A stretch of 64,000 bases of DNA from Pseudomonadales bacterium (GTDB lineage Bacteria > Pseudomonadota > Gammaproteobacteria > Pseudomonadales > DC-out160). The DNA lies in NCBI GenBank assembly GCA_019090455.1, contig JAHRWA010000035.1:21153-85152 (forward strand), given 5' to 3'. The notes beneath the pieces were generated by a model. That model searched no databases. It worked only from the letters and a program-made list of their open reading frames with translations, and was not told the DNA's origin. Shown piece after piece: positions 49,101-56,342 of the stretch (position 1 is its first letter; each line of letters begins with the position of its first letter). The translations under genes and the position numbers were made by a program.

Positions 49101-49127
49101 CCGATACCCGAACTTGAAGATGTGTAG
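43101..49127 (+). CDS. triple fusion: GMC oxidoreductase / alpha-beta hydrolase / PhoD-like phosphatase
   Basis: 2008 residues from ATG 43101 (AAGAGAG upstream; an in-frame TTG at 43080 overlaps the kinase stop). Domain 1 (~30-645): GMC flavoenzyme with FAD motif 'IIIGSGYGGS' (~33-42), a Cys-rich 'CNYCGDCFTGC' (~226-236) and 'HPLGGCAMADH' (~548), cholesterol-oxidase-like. A linker with a second conserved-looking beta domain spans ~700-1040. Domain 2 (~1045-1400): alpha/beta hydrolase with 'AIHGYSVSGSMF', a nucleophile elbow Ser-His-Cys1129-Met-Gly and a closing 'NTGHLDSMIG' His. Domain 3 (~1560-1990): PhoD-like metallophosphatase with 'MGDQVYVD', 'DDHEIINNW' and 'VSGDAHLSF'. No signal peptide. 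All three active regions look intact. Confidence 0.9.
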   Translation: MRCNTKVDSDKISKGFEQLVTENSINNKEFDVIIIGSGYGGSIAAAELSACTENGKSLSVCVLERGNEYSPGSFPSSIADIASHVRWNRKDATASEGTASGLFDFRLNENVSSLLGNGLGGGSLINAGVMEIPKKERFDQFWPKHFEGRESLDDYYTESKNLLGAAAKSSKNNDILTHKNGAPEKFTALDALSPKEDGKLSQFRAAAITVAMEDKITSGGIKLNACNYCGDCFTGCNFNAKESLDTNLLNLAQQQGATLITGATVIRLENGVKSNDSKQAIQSWEVITTYTNKNLQMRQGAPVVLRAKRVILAAGTFGSTEILKRSECDDLSFSKTLGSRFSGNGDMLAFAYNQNLSVNAVSKREIHPLERKVGPTITGVVDTGVVDSLNVDSNEPHTKDSFVIQELAVPNALRQFFAEAITTTNLFRNFNVSDNTQHYEGDLSIDPLAVDSNAINNTSVLALFGDDKSGGTLELYGDENNIFNNGNLRVNWPAAKRDPLYDKQIAYLEKMHDNAGLEGTIIPNPVWQFLPPSMSFLAEGSMRGPLMTVHPLGGCAMADHIDQGVVNDIGQVFRSKDTEGTDTHDGLVVLDGSIIPTALETNPALTIASVSLRAIRKLIDQWGFEKNANASGNLTSNKKITDNSVRERIKYRNVLDDYGIKEQDNTEEQNTDQNSKLNSDINSDLKRSAPTSTPASAESTKMQLVERLGGEATFKGTQYHIDLTLRYIPKAIDDITFNQNRSISILENGGSLKTGSYLRMVKLDTWEQITNGTTVDSEIEKKLNSVATFIAPASGELHLFGREKSSPLGRRIRTIYAWLLNRGLRDIYQSLEKDLASHNNRLFSWIGSLWKNRRNSNELNLKSRIKNTWALASRAGEVRTLLYNIKIGNSSVTDNHFIGKNIKFISSFSFQGEKRLTYSRRSNPWRQLMSLKLINFPYQKKLSLQLDTKFIAKQKIPLLQITSQTDQISALASSVTFLAFIVRVILNIHLFSFRLPDASSTETTSRLPQTLDGIDPPEIVDLNVNQLDDGTPVTIRLTRYRNSDKPPLVAIHGYSVSGSMFTHENIGTNLVQYFSKNYDVWILDLRTSGAFKTAKESWCFEDVAFEDIPYAFDHIYKETQKKINVLSHCMGSAMISMAILKKPEIGDRYFEERTQLPDYIRCLALSQVGPRVNLSPDNYLRAYLLNYGLQFFDLKNYRFQNVGEPSIVDNLVDRFLTTLPYPEEEFDLENPRWPWQKANFTRTRHRADAVYGRNFNLKNIDKKLLKHIDDIYGHLSAQTVAQVIQFSKWNSIATKEGYNDYVSRKNLIDRWRFNTFSVHGEDNDEMDVSTVALVKATLEDAGLQYSYKTFINTGHLDSMIGTAASDTFAAIDAFFKDNASLDNNIVSIKSKSKTVTEIGVINTPENRNNNKGALNTYAVTPWIGPHIGPIQQNPLTPRFKNDVLPVSLGFSPGDTLPYATVVVPTIIKHGLFQIQPVLNTYDDSDTKSLETKDTARTSFRSHNNTSTLHIKRFPTNANRDLVKLEVPNNIWRDKNVDGFLVLFVHGNFEPSRSHHSMLMPIGSDSEIDKKIETAVLELLQTRAIDLYTSFIKKPKPNSSSDALCFVAASCQFPHGLLDKMVAYKSYERLNNLPQQSSPLESNSTPTSTSTPTPTSPNEPSIMLLMGDQVYVDSTAGLFDPTARHDRYNRPYQNLYQNEHVRSVMKKLPSFNMIDDHEIINNWESLSKKDLQNEKHKTWGIAAFKNWQRKYSHTLHSCTTHDKNTCNGLWFDFEENDFSFFMVDSRTERQHRNAKNVESANMMGKDQFNALIGWLKKQSRSSKPKFIISPSLLLPRTARVSNSQYASTALHSDSWEGYPYSFKELISAISEYQVNNVVLVSGDAHLSFVSELEISCANSSLNLLSIHSSGLYSPLPFANARKQDIAFNENFDFQLQNKAALNVQVKTQDNEIVLGDGFATIDVVKGKQGWLLTTSFSRENGTHMIKKTLLDSGSTPGSIQQPIPELEDV

Positions 49128-49142
49128 GATTACGGAAAAAAA

Positions 49143-49877
49143 TCAGATCTCTTCTAGCTCGGATACAAGACCCAACGAAACTGCGGCAATACCCGCTTCC
49201 GTCCTATTAGAAACTTCGAGTACTCGATAACAGGCAGACAAATGAGCTTTCACAGTGCCTTCAGATATATATAATTCTTTAGCGATGACTTTATTGACTT
49301 TTCCTTGAGCGGCTTTCCTTAACACATCCAGTTGTCGTTCAGAAAGCTCGCCTAAACGATGATTTTTAACCGTGCTTGTTTCATGTGTACTTGTTTTCTG
49401 TGTACGTGTTTTGGGTGTAACGTTGTTATCTCTACCCTTTATATTCGAATTATTCCCCATTGAATTTATCACATCCTTGTCATGTAAGGAGTCGAGCACA
49501 TGGGGCGGTAAATAGACGCCCTTAGCTAATACCAGCTTCAATGCCGCGATCATGACTTCAGAGGTGGAGGATTTAGGTATAAAACCATCTGCACCACATG
49601 CCAGTGCCTGCCGAATGATTTGTGGATTGTCTTCACTAGAGAGCACAACTATTGGACATGTGTAGCACTCTCGAATCTTAACTAAGGCATCAACACCATC
49701 CACACCCGGAAGGTAAAGATCCAACAATAGCAAATCAACGGTATCTTTATTGGCGAAGTTAACTACAGTTTCGCAATCTCCAGCCTCTTCAAAATCAATA
49801 TCTTTCTCAAGTCCTGATAAAAGCAGCCGCTGGCCTGTGCGAGTTAGCGTTTCATCCTCAACCAAGTAAATACGCAT
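49143..49877 (-). CDS. LuxR-family response regulator
   Basis: 244 residues. Receiver domain 1-120 with the acidic pair, Asp53 in 'LLDLYLPG', Ser in 'VVLSSED' and Lys in 'FIPKSS'. A Thr/Lys-rich linker (~140-170) follows, then a LuxR-type helix-turn-helix ('LSERQLDVLRKAAQGKVNKVIAKEL...GTVKAHLSA'). It converges on the fusion-enzyme gene, ending 15 bp after that gene's stop. It is the best candidate target for the hybrid kinase at 41203. Confidence 0.9.
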   Translation of the reverse strand: MRIYLVEDETLTRTGQRLLLSGLEKDIDFEEAGDCETVVNFANKDTVDLLLLDLYLPGVDGVDALVKIRECYTCPIVVLSSEDNPQIIRQALACGADGFIPKSSTSEVMIAALKLVLAKGVYLPPHVLDSLHDKDVINSMGNNSNIKGRDNNVTPKTRTQKTSTHETSTVKNHRLGELSERQLDVLRKAAQGKVNKVIAKELYISEGTVKAHLSACYRVLEVSNRTEAGIAAVSLGLVSELEEI

Positions 49878-50485
49878 ATATTCCCCTCGCTCTTTTTAGA
49901 CTCGATAGCGCAAAACGAGTCCATTTTTTCCCATCATCTTATTAAAATATTTTTCTAAAAGAAACAAATGCTTTAGCCAATCACTTTCTTCTAAAGTAAA
50001 AGTCATTGAATGGGTCAAAAAAGATATAACGCAACATAGTAAGCAAAAAAATAACACGAACCTTCTTAATAAGCCCTATACACAGCCTGAATTTAATGGC
50101 TACGTTAAATACGCGAACGCTGTAATAGATCAATACGTCACATTAGAAATCGAACTAGAATAAACACACCATTATCTCTATTCTTGAGTTTACAGCTATA
50201 GCTTTAATGGCTATTAAGATTCGAACTTATGACTGACCTTAACCCATTGTAAGCAACGAGACGAAGATTGAGACATTCAAGAGTGAAAACTACAAGTCGA
50301 CGAGGCGAACGAATCGACGAAACAAAAATATACAGAAAAACAACATGTTAAGGAACCTTCTTAGATTGAAAGATATCATATCCGCTGGCTATAATTTGTT
50401 GGAGCGCAGCTGTGAAGCCGGCATATTGGCCATTTGTTTTAATATCGCTGATTCACTGATGCCTCAAAAAGAGCAGGCGTAATCC
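49878..50485. other. 600-bp gap with a possible decayed coding fragment
   Basis: Lies between the divergent regulator and antiporter genes. On the plus strand, about 49960-50163 is an open frame without a start codon, ending '...GYVKYANAVIDQYVTLEIELE' and TAA. Its composition looks coding, but no family is recognised. Otherwise AT-rich with nothing clear. Confidence 0.3.
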
Positions 50486-52066
50486 ATGGATTATATATGG
50501 GTAGCAGTCGCCTTTATCTGCGGTTTTTTAGCGAAACAAATAAATCTACCGCCTCTCATTGGCTACCTTATTGCCGGGTTTGGGCTACACGCTCTCGGTG
50601 TGGAGCCAGATGCCTCACTTCAAGCACTGGCTGATCTCGGCGTCACCCTACTCCTGTTTACCATTGGCTTAAAACTCGATTTTAAAAGTCTATTCAAACT
50701 TGAGATATGGGGCAGTGCCAGCGGCCACATGGGGACTATTGTCTGTATCAGCGCACTAAACTGCCTTATATATGGTTCTTTAGGCGTAGCACATTTTGTC
50801 GGTTTAAACTGGTCAGCAGGAGCATTGATAGGGTTTGCCTTGAGTTTTAGTAGTACGGTATTTGCGGTAAAAGTGCTCGAAGAGAAAGGTGAATTGCAAA
50901 CCCATCACGGCCAGGTGGCAATTGGTATACTTATCATCCAAGATATTGCTGCCGTCATTTTTGTCACGCTTGCCACCGACAAATCACCGTCTTGGTGGGC
51001 GTTGATACTATTTGCGTTACCCTTGATTCGACCCGCCCTCATAAAATTAATTCAGTACTGTGGACACGCTGAGCTGTTGCCTTTAGCCGGATTCTTCCTG
51101 GCTTATAGCGGTGGTGAATTATTTGAATTATTCGGGCTGAAAGCACAGTTCGGTGCATTGGTGATAGGCATACTTCTAAGTAGTCAGGCAAAAGCGACAG
51201 AATTGGCTAAATCACTAATTAACTTTAAAGACCTTTTTCTTATCGGTTTTTTCCTTTCCATTGGCTTCACGGCACTCCCGACTATCGATATGCTGGGTGC
51301 CGCGTTGATTCTAGCAATCGCAATACCCTTTAAAGCCGCTTTGTTTTTTCTTTGGTTAACACAATTGAGACAGCGTAGTCGTAGCGCTTTTTTAGCGGCA
51401 CTCAGTCTTGCAAACTACAGTGAATTTGGCCTCATTGTCTGCGCTGCAAGTGTCTCCCATGGATTGCTAGAAAAAGAGTGGCTGGTCATCATGGCGCTTG
51501 CCGTTGCTTTGTCTTTTATCTTTTCGAGTATTATCAACGCCAATGCTCATCGACTCTACACCCGTTGGAGTCATTTGATTAAACGATTCGAACGTTCGGA
51601 ACTCTCATCAGAAGACCCCATTTCTCCACTCAGCCTTTCGAAACTCAACAATGCATCAGTACTGGTCATAGGCATGGGCCGAGTGGGTGCTGGTGCTTAT
51701 GACACCCTAAACGATAAGGCACACACTGTCTGCGGCATTGATGTGTCAAAAGAACGAGTCGAAGCTCACTCTCACATGGGACGACAGGTCATCCCCGCTG
51801 ATGCAGAAGACCCTGAGTTCTGGGCTTGTATCAATCTCGACGCCATCCGTTTAATTATGCTTGCCATGCCAAAACACGCCGATATTTTGGAGGTAGCGAG
51901 ACAACTTAAGGTAGCGGGCTACCAAGGAAAATCGGCAGGAATCATTCGATTTGAAGACGAAAAAAAGGACTTGCTGGAAGCAGGAATTGATGTGGTCTTT
52001 AACCATTACGAAAAAGCCGGTACTGGTTTTGCTAACAAATCTATTTATCTTTTAGACAATGACTAA
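50486..52066 (+). CDS. CPA2-family cation/proton antiporter with TrkA-N domain (KefB/KefC-like)
   Basis: 526 residues. The Na/H exchanger domain covers ~1-360 with about twelve membrane segments and the typical 'GYLIAGFGLH', 'LGVTLLLFTIGLKLDF' and 'FALSFSSTVFAVKVLEEKGE' motifs of KefB-type transporters. The TrkA-N Rossmann domain (~385-500) has 'VLVIGMGRVGAGAYDTL'. It probably exchanges K+ or Na+ for H+ at the inner membrane under nucleotide control. No KefF/KefG ancillary gene is adjacent. AGGCG precedes the ATG. Confidence 0.9.
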   Translation: MDYIWVAVAFICGFLAKQINLPPLIGYLIAGFGLHALGVEPDASLQALADLGVTLLLFTIGLKLDFKSLFKLEIWGSASGHMGTIVCISALNCLIYGSLGVAHFVGLNWSAGALIGFALSFSSTVFAVKVLEEKGELQTHHGQVAIGILIIQDIAAVIFVTLATDKSPSWWALILFALPLIRPALIKLIQYCGHAELLPLAGFFLAYSGGELFELFGLKAQFGALVIGILLSSQAKATELAKSLINFKDLFLIGFFLSIGFTALPTIDMLGAALILAIAIPFKAALFFLWLTQLRQRSRSAFLAALSLANYSEFGLIVCAASVSHGLLEKEWLVIMALAVALSFIFSSIINANAHRLYTRWSHLIKRFERSELSSEDPISPLSLSKLNNASVLVIGMGRVGAGAYDTLNDKAHTVCGIDVSKERVEAHSHMGRQVIPADAEDPEFWACINLDAIRLIMLAMPKHADILEVARQLKVAGYQGKSAGIIRFEDEKKDLLEAGIDVVFNHYEKAGTGFANKSIYLLDND

Positions 52067-52313
52067 CGGCAGACTCTACTTGGAGATTGAGTGAGCCCGT
52101 TATTCACCTCGTCATCACCTTTTACGTTTTTCACTTTATTGCTTACCTATACCTAAAGCCATACCAATAAAGACGATGCCTACACTACTACACCCGTATT
52201 ACATTAGAAAAAATTCTATAAGTGTAGCAGCGATAAATATAGCAGTTATAAAAGTCGTCTTTTACGCGGCATCCAAGATGCCATTTCATTGTAAACTACA
52301 ATATCAAAACGTT

Positions 52314-52901
52314 TTAATTGTCGCGCACCAACTGGACCGCAAATGCTACCCCTCTCTCCTGAGAGACCGGGCTAATTGTATGAAGCAAATAATACCGAAT
52401 GGCTCTTCCATCCCCTGAAGTCGCGTAAGTTGAATCCGTGGCAGTCCAAACGTTTACCATGTCTTCATACGGGAAATACGCAACATTAAAAAATGGGCTT
52501 GAACGATCAGGATCCAATATTGTTAAAAACTCTTCTTCCGTCGGTACTCGCCAATCATCATATCCGCATAAGGCCAAGTCATTGATGTAATCTACATATC
52601 CCTCGGTATGACAAGACTCATCTTCAACCCATTCCCCATTGTCCCACAGACAGGTACCACGCGCGCTAGTCGGTGTGTTCGCAGGATTAGTGGTATTGGT
52701 ATACCAAGCATTCCACCAGCGTTTTCCGTATTCCGTTTTTTTCTCCCACATTAAGGAACTATCTGTATCAGCGACACAGCTCCATTCTGTGGCTGTACTT
52801 GCTAGTTCAACACCTGCCTCATCAATTTTTGTTAAGTTAGTCTCACACCCAGTTATTGCAATGGCAAGTACAGATAAGCTCGCCAAATAAGTCTTTCGCA
52901 T
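52314..52901 (-). CDS. lipoprotein with DUF1566 domain
   Basis: 195 residues from the ATG at 52901, which has AGGAG nine bases upstream (another ATG two codons earlier is too close to it). Signal peptide with lipobox Ile-Thr-Gly-Cys19. The mature part is a DUF1566 (Lcl_C-type) domain: 'SLMWEKKTEYGKRWWNAW', 'YVDYINDLALCGYDDWRVPTEEE' and a C-terminal 'WTATDSTY...FAVQLVRDN'. This fold is related to C-type-lectin-like/FGE modules on surface lipoproteins. It has several Cys that may form disulfides. Function unknown. Confidence 0.85.
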   Translation of the reverse strand: MRKTYLASLSVLAIAITGCETNLTKIDEAGVELASTATEWSCVADTDSSLMWEKKTEYGKRWWNAWYTNTTNPANTPTSARGTCLWDNGEWVEDESCHTEGYVDYINDLALCGYDDWRVPTEEEFLTILDPDRSSPFFNVAYFPYEDMVNVWTATDSTYATSGDGRAIRYYLLHTISPVSQERGVAFAVQLVRDN

Positions 52902-53058
52902 TATCATTTTCTCCTTATGAATTTGTTTTTACACCCAGCTAGGATGCTAGATGATTCTGCCTATACTCTCACGACTTTACTATAAGTTATTGAAAAGTCT
53001 TCGCAGTAGCTTGAAGCAGAGAATGAAACCAATTTAAGGAGAGTGTGGAAAGAACCTT

Positions 53059-53114
53059 AGCGGATTTCCAATATTACTTATCCATCTGGCATTCAGTAAC
53101 ACTTGAAATCCGCT
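53059..53114. repeat. 10-bp inverted repeat between lipoprotein and PqqC-like genes
   Basis: AGCGGATTTC at 53059-53068 and its complement at 53105-53114, with a 36-nt loop. It lies beyond the stop of the minus-strand gene ending at 53175. No strong T tract, so termination is uncertain. Confidence 0.5.
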
Positions 53115-53174
53115 AGTTTCTTTAAACATTAATGGCGTATCGATATCACCCTACACAACGACAGTCGACGTTAT

Positions 53175-53924
53175 TCACGCCGCTTCTGAAATACGCTTCG
53201 CAGCTTCAACAGGCATAAACCGCTGATACATTCTCTCGTGCCACATCCAGATTGCTTCAATGGTATCCGTTGCCGCATTCCATATTCCTTGCATATTTTC
53301 GGGTGTTAATATCATTTCAGCAAACGTATCGGCTTCTTCAGCATGCTCTTGGTCCATCAGAACGTGCATATCGACAAATTGCGTATCTGTAAATCCGTAC
53401 TGTTCACGCAATGCTTTACCCTGGCGAACAAATTGTATCGGTGATTGAGATTCCAGCGCCCACATCAAAGACATCAGCCCTTCTTTCCAATCATTATTTA
53501 CATAATGGAGAAGCGTATTAACAAAGGCGCTGGTTTCAGGCAGTAATTCAGCTTTATAAACTTCGTCTCGCGTAATCCCGCAACCCGAGGTAATCATGTT
53601 GACGTTAACTTCAGGATGAACATCAGGATCAAAGAACTCCCCGTGGATATTTTCCACTAGCGATTTTTTAATGGGATATAGATCAGGGTCTATGGGCATG
53701 CCCGCTAAGATCATCGCAAAAATTTGCTCCGCCCCGACTGCACCAAAATACCACCATTGAATGAGAAAGACTTTTAGACCTTCTTTGGGTAGCGTTCCTT
53801 CAACCATGGCATCAATAATGGGGTGATGCCCATACGGATATTTTTCTCTGAATGCTTGTAGTTCCCCTATAAAATCAGACGTGGTTTTCCCTTCAAACTC
53901 TTTTGGATCGCGTTTAATCGACAT
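53175..53924 (-). CDS. PqqC/TenA-like (heme-oxygenase-fold) putative diiron protein
   Basis: 249 residues from the ATG at 53924 (GGAG six bases upstream). All-helical heme-oxygenase-like fold: 'HHPIIDAMVEGTLPKEGLKVFLIQWWYFG' is the characteristic opening of PqqC-type proteins. Potential metal ligands of the HDO class are present: Glu/His in 'VENIHGEFFDP', Glu in 'ALESQSP' and Asp-x-x-His in 'MDQEHAEEAD'. Many such proteins are non-heme iron oxidases acting on amino- or fatty-acid-like substrates. It lies 69 nt downstream of the amidohydrolase gene on the same strand, so it likely belongs to the same operon. Confidence 0.8.
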   Translation of the reverse strand: MSIKRDPKEFEGKTTSDFIGELQAFREKYPYGHHPIIDAMVEGTLPKEGLKVFLIQWWYFGAVGAEQIFAMILAGMPIDPDLYPIKKSLVENIHGEFFDPDVHPEVNVNMITSGCGITRDEVYKAELLPETSAFVNTLLHYVNNDWKEGLMSLMWALESQSPIQFVRQGKALREQYGFTDTQFVDMHVLMDQEHAEEADTFAEMILTPENMQGIWNAATDTIEAIWMWHERMYQRFMPVEAAKRISEAA

Positions 53925-53946
53925 ACCTATCTCCATTTTGGGTAAA

Positions 53947-53988
53947 ACATAAATAATGAAAACCGATTTCGGGTTTCGTTATTTATGT
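53947..53988 (-). repeat. long imperfect hairpin inside the amidohydrolase-PqqC-like operon
   Basis: About 20-bp arms with two mismatches around a short loop (53947-53966 with 53969-53988), placed between the amidohydrolase stop and the next gene's ribosome-binding site. It could be an attenuator, an RNA-processing stem or a weak terminator. Confidence 0.55.
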
Positions 53989-53993
53989 CGAGT

Positions 53994-55748
53994 TTATGCT
54001 ACTACTTCAGACTCACTTTTTGTAATCTCTGCATCGTGAGAAACAGAGTCATAATAATCCGTACTACGAATCACTTTTCCGGGACGCCGCCCTGTCGCTA
54101 CGCCATGCTCAATGGTCACTTCCCCATTGACAATGACGCATTCCATTCCCTTTGGGTAATGTACTTTTCGACGTTGACCGCCGGGAATATCAGACGCCCA
54201 ACTCACATCATCTAACCCTAATTCTGCATAGTCAAAAACAATAACATCTGCGGGTCGACCGACTTGCAGTGAACCTCTGTCCTTTAAGCCCACGATTTCA
54301 GCCGGAAAGGTAGTACATCTCCAAACCGCTTCCTCTAAGGTCATTGCCGCTTTTTCTTTAACCCAGTAACTTAGCAACTTAATTGGCCAACCGTACTGGC
54401 AGAGGTATTCTAAATGCGCGCCACCGTCAGAGACACCGGGTATCGACAGTTCGTGCTGGATAATTTTTTCAATCACATCTTCATCTTGGTTTTGCAACGC
54501 TCGTCGAAAAAATTCGGTTTTCAAATCATCCTCCAATGCGACTTCTATCCACGCATCTATGGGATCGATCCCCCCTTTTTCTTCCGCTATTTGAATTAAA
54601 TTCTTCCCTAGATAGTGTTCATTTTCAGGTTTACTCACTGCATTGACTTTGACATCGACCCAAACGGCCGAAAATAGCCCATCACTCTCGAAATCCTTTT
54701 TCAACTTCACTCTCTCTGAAGGATCGGACAAAGCCGCTACTTTTTCATCATAGGGCAAGGCAAGAACTCTTGACCAATTAGGTCGATCGTCTAATAGGTT
54801 TCCCGCTGTCGCGAAACAAATATCAGCGTCGATTGAAAAACAGGAATTAATGGCGTAGATCTGCGCACCCTTCGCATTTTGCTCCTCCATCCAATCCAGC
54901 TCTTTGCGCCAAATCCCTGGTTTCCCGTACACATCAAGCAGTGCATTCCAATTCACCGGTTTTCCACCCGCAGCTCGAGACATGTCGCCAATCAATTGAA
55001 AGTCTTCAGTGGTTAAGCCGCTCATTAAACCTTGAGGGGTAAATTCAATTCCGGATACGGGATATTTTCTTAACGCTTTAGCGAAGGATATGAGTTCCTC
55101 CTTATCAGCGAAACGGCTAGGCACTGGAACACCATCGGCATCCGCATGACCTGAGTTCCATGACGAGGATAAACCAAAGCCACCCGCCTGCATGCACTCT
55201 TCAAATATGACCAACATCGATGCCACTTCTTCAGCCGTAGCGACACGCTCGCGTGATGCCTCTCCCATTACGTCATAGCGTATATTGGAATGAGGAACCA
55301 TGGCACCGACGTTTAAACCCAGCCCCAAAGAATCCAACGCATCTAAATACTCGGGATAAGTTTGCCATGTAATATCCAAGCCTTCTCGTAATGACGGTTC
55401 GGGTATTCCTTCTACACGGGATAGCATTTTGATAACCCAATCCTTTGACTCAGGTTGAATCGGTGTGAGAGCAAATCCGCAGTTGGCAATCATCACTGAA
55501 GTGATGCCATGATAGGTCGAGGGTGTGGCCATTCCATCCCAAAACAACTGGCCATCCATATGGGTATGCATATCGATAAAACCAGGGGTGACGGTTTTAC
55601 CGATAGCATTTATTTCTTTTATTGCCGTACCGCTAACTTGTCCAATAGAGACTATTTTCCCATCTGTGATGGCAATATTAGCCTGGTAGGCTGGGGTATT
55701 AAGGCCGTCAACTATCGTACCTCCCCTGATGATAATATCAAAATCCAT
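53994..55748 (-). CDS. amidohydrolase, N-acyl-D-amino-acid deacylase type
   Basis: 584 residues from the ATG at 55748, preceded by GGAG; 27 further codons to 55829 are open but not family-like. Amidohydrolase superfamily layout: 'IIRGGTIVDG' at the start, the metal motif 'FIDMHTHMDGQLFWD' (~55-70), 'PGVSDGGAHLEY' (~475) and the late 'GRPADVIVFDY'. This is the D-aminoacylase/YtcJ-like group seen as CoA-pathway companions in marine bacteria. It hydrolyses an amide or cyclic amide in the cytoplasm. It is followed by the PqqC-like gene. Confidence 0.88.
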   Translation of the reverse strand: MDFDIIIRGGTIVDGLNTPAYQANIAITDGKIVSIGQVSGTAIKEINAIGKTVTPGFIDMHTHMDGQLFWDGMATPSTYHGITSVMIANCGFALTPIQPESKDWVIKMLSRVEGIPEPSLREGLDITWQTYPEYLDALDSLGLGLNVGAMVPHSNIRYDVMGEASRERVATAEEVASMLVIFEECMQAGGFGLSSSWNSGHADADGVPVPSRFADKEELISFAKALRKYPVSGIEFTPQGLMSGLTTEDFQLIGDMSRAAGGKPVNWNALLDVYGKPGIWRKELDWMEEQNAKGAQIYAINSCFSIDADICFATAGNLLDDRPNWSRVLALPYDEKVAALSDPSERVKLKKDFESDGLFSAVWVDVKVNAVSKPENEHYLGKNLIQIAEEKGGIDPIDAWIEVALEDDLKTEFFRRALQNQDEDVIEKIIQHELSIPGVSDGGAHLEYLCQYGWPIKLLSYWVKEKAAMTLEEAVWRCTTFPAEIVGLKDRGSLQVGRPADVIVFDYAELGLDDVSWASDIPGGQRRKVHYPKGMECVIVNGEVTIEHGVATGRRPGKVIRSTDYYDSVSHDAEITKSESEVVA

Positions 55749-56095
55749 TTTATATTTTCTCCATTGCTCCGATCGACTGACAGTCATGGCATCCCTAACA
55801 TCTAGCCTGACTGAGTCTGTCGGTTCCAATTAAATTCCATTTAATATAGTAATATTTATATAGGAATTAATTTGAAGATGGAACAACTTTTTTCTACAGT
55901 GTTCCGGAATCGCAGGCAATCAATGTTACGCAATGACAGGTGATTGCACTTGAGTTAACTCTATCTACTACCTTATCTATTCGCCCATGGTCATCCGTTT
56001 ATCTTTTGTTAGCTCTAGTTTTAGTTCATTAGTTATAGTTTATTAGTCACTACTTTTTCGTTAAGATCTTTACGTTCCAATAAAGAGTCCAGCTA
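55749..56095. other. divergent intergenic region
   Basis: About 350 AT-rich bases between the amidohydrolase and DUF1289 genes. No gene seen. It contains short repeats of a TTAGTTATAGTTTATTAG type near 56027-56046 that may be chance. Confidence 0.35.
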
Positions 56096-56305
56096 ATGGT
56101 AGTTAACACCAGTACGATAAAAACGAAATCAAAAGAGGAAATTGAATCACCTTGCGTCAGCGTTTGTCGACAAGGTGATCACGGTTATTGCATCGGCTGC
56201 TTTCGATCTGGCAAGGAAGCAAGACAATGGCGCAGACTCGACAATGAACAAAAACGGGATATTCTAAAGATGATCATTCAACGAAAAATAGATCATGCAC
56301 TTTAG
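56096..56305 (+). CDS. DUF1289 (Cys-rich small protein)
   Basis: 69 residues. 'SPCVSVCRQGDHGYCIGCFRSGKEARQW' has the DUF1289 pattern of four Cys (Cys-x3-Cys, Cys-x2-Cys), which may bind a metal or cluster. The C-terminal 'RRLDNEQKRDIL' helix is also typical. It converges with the ABC1-kinase gene. Function unknown in the family. Confidence 0.85.
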   Translation: MVVNTSTIKTKSKEEIESPCVSVCRQGDHGYCIGCFRSGKEARQWRRLDNEQKRDILKMIIQRKIDHAL

Positions 56306-56342
56306 GTTTAGAAAATGCTCGCGAAAATAAGAATGTCAATTT

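Noticed and set aside
49960..50163. Open frame without start before the antiporter gene
   Set aside because: Coding-like composition but no start codon and no recognisable family; too weak to call a pseudogene.
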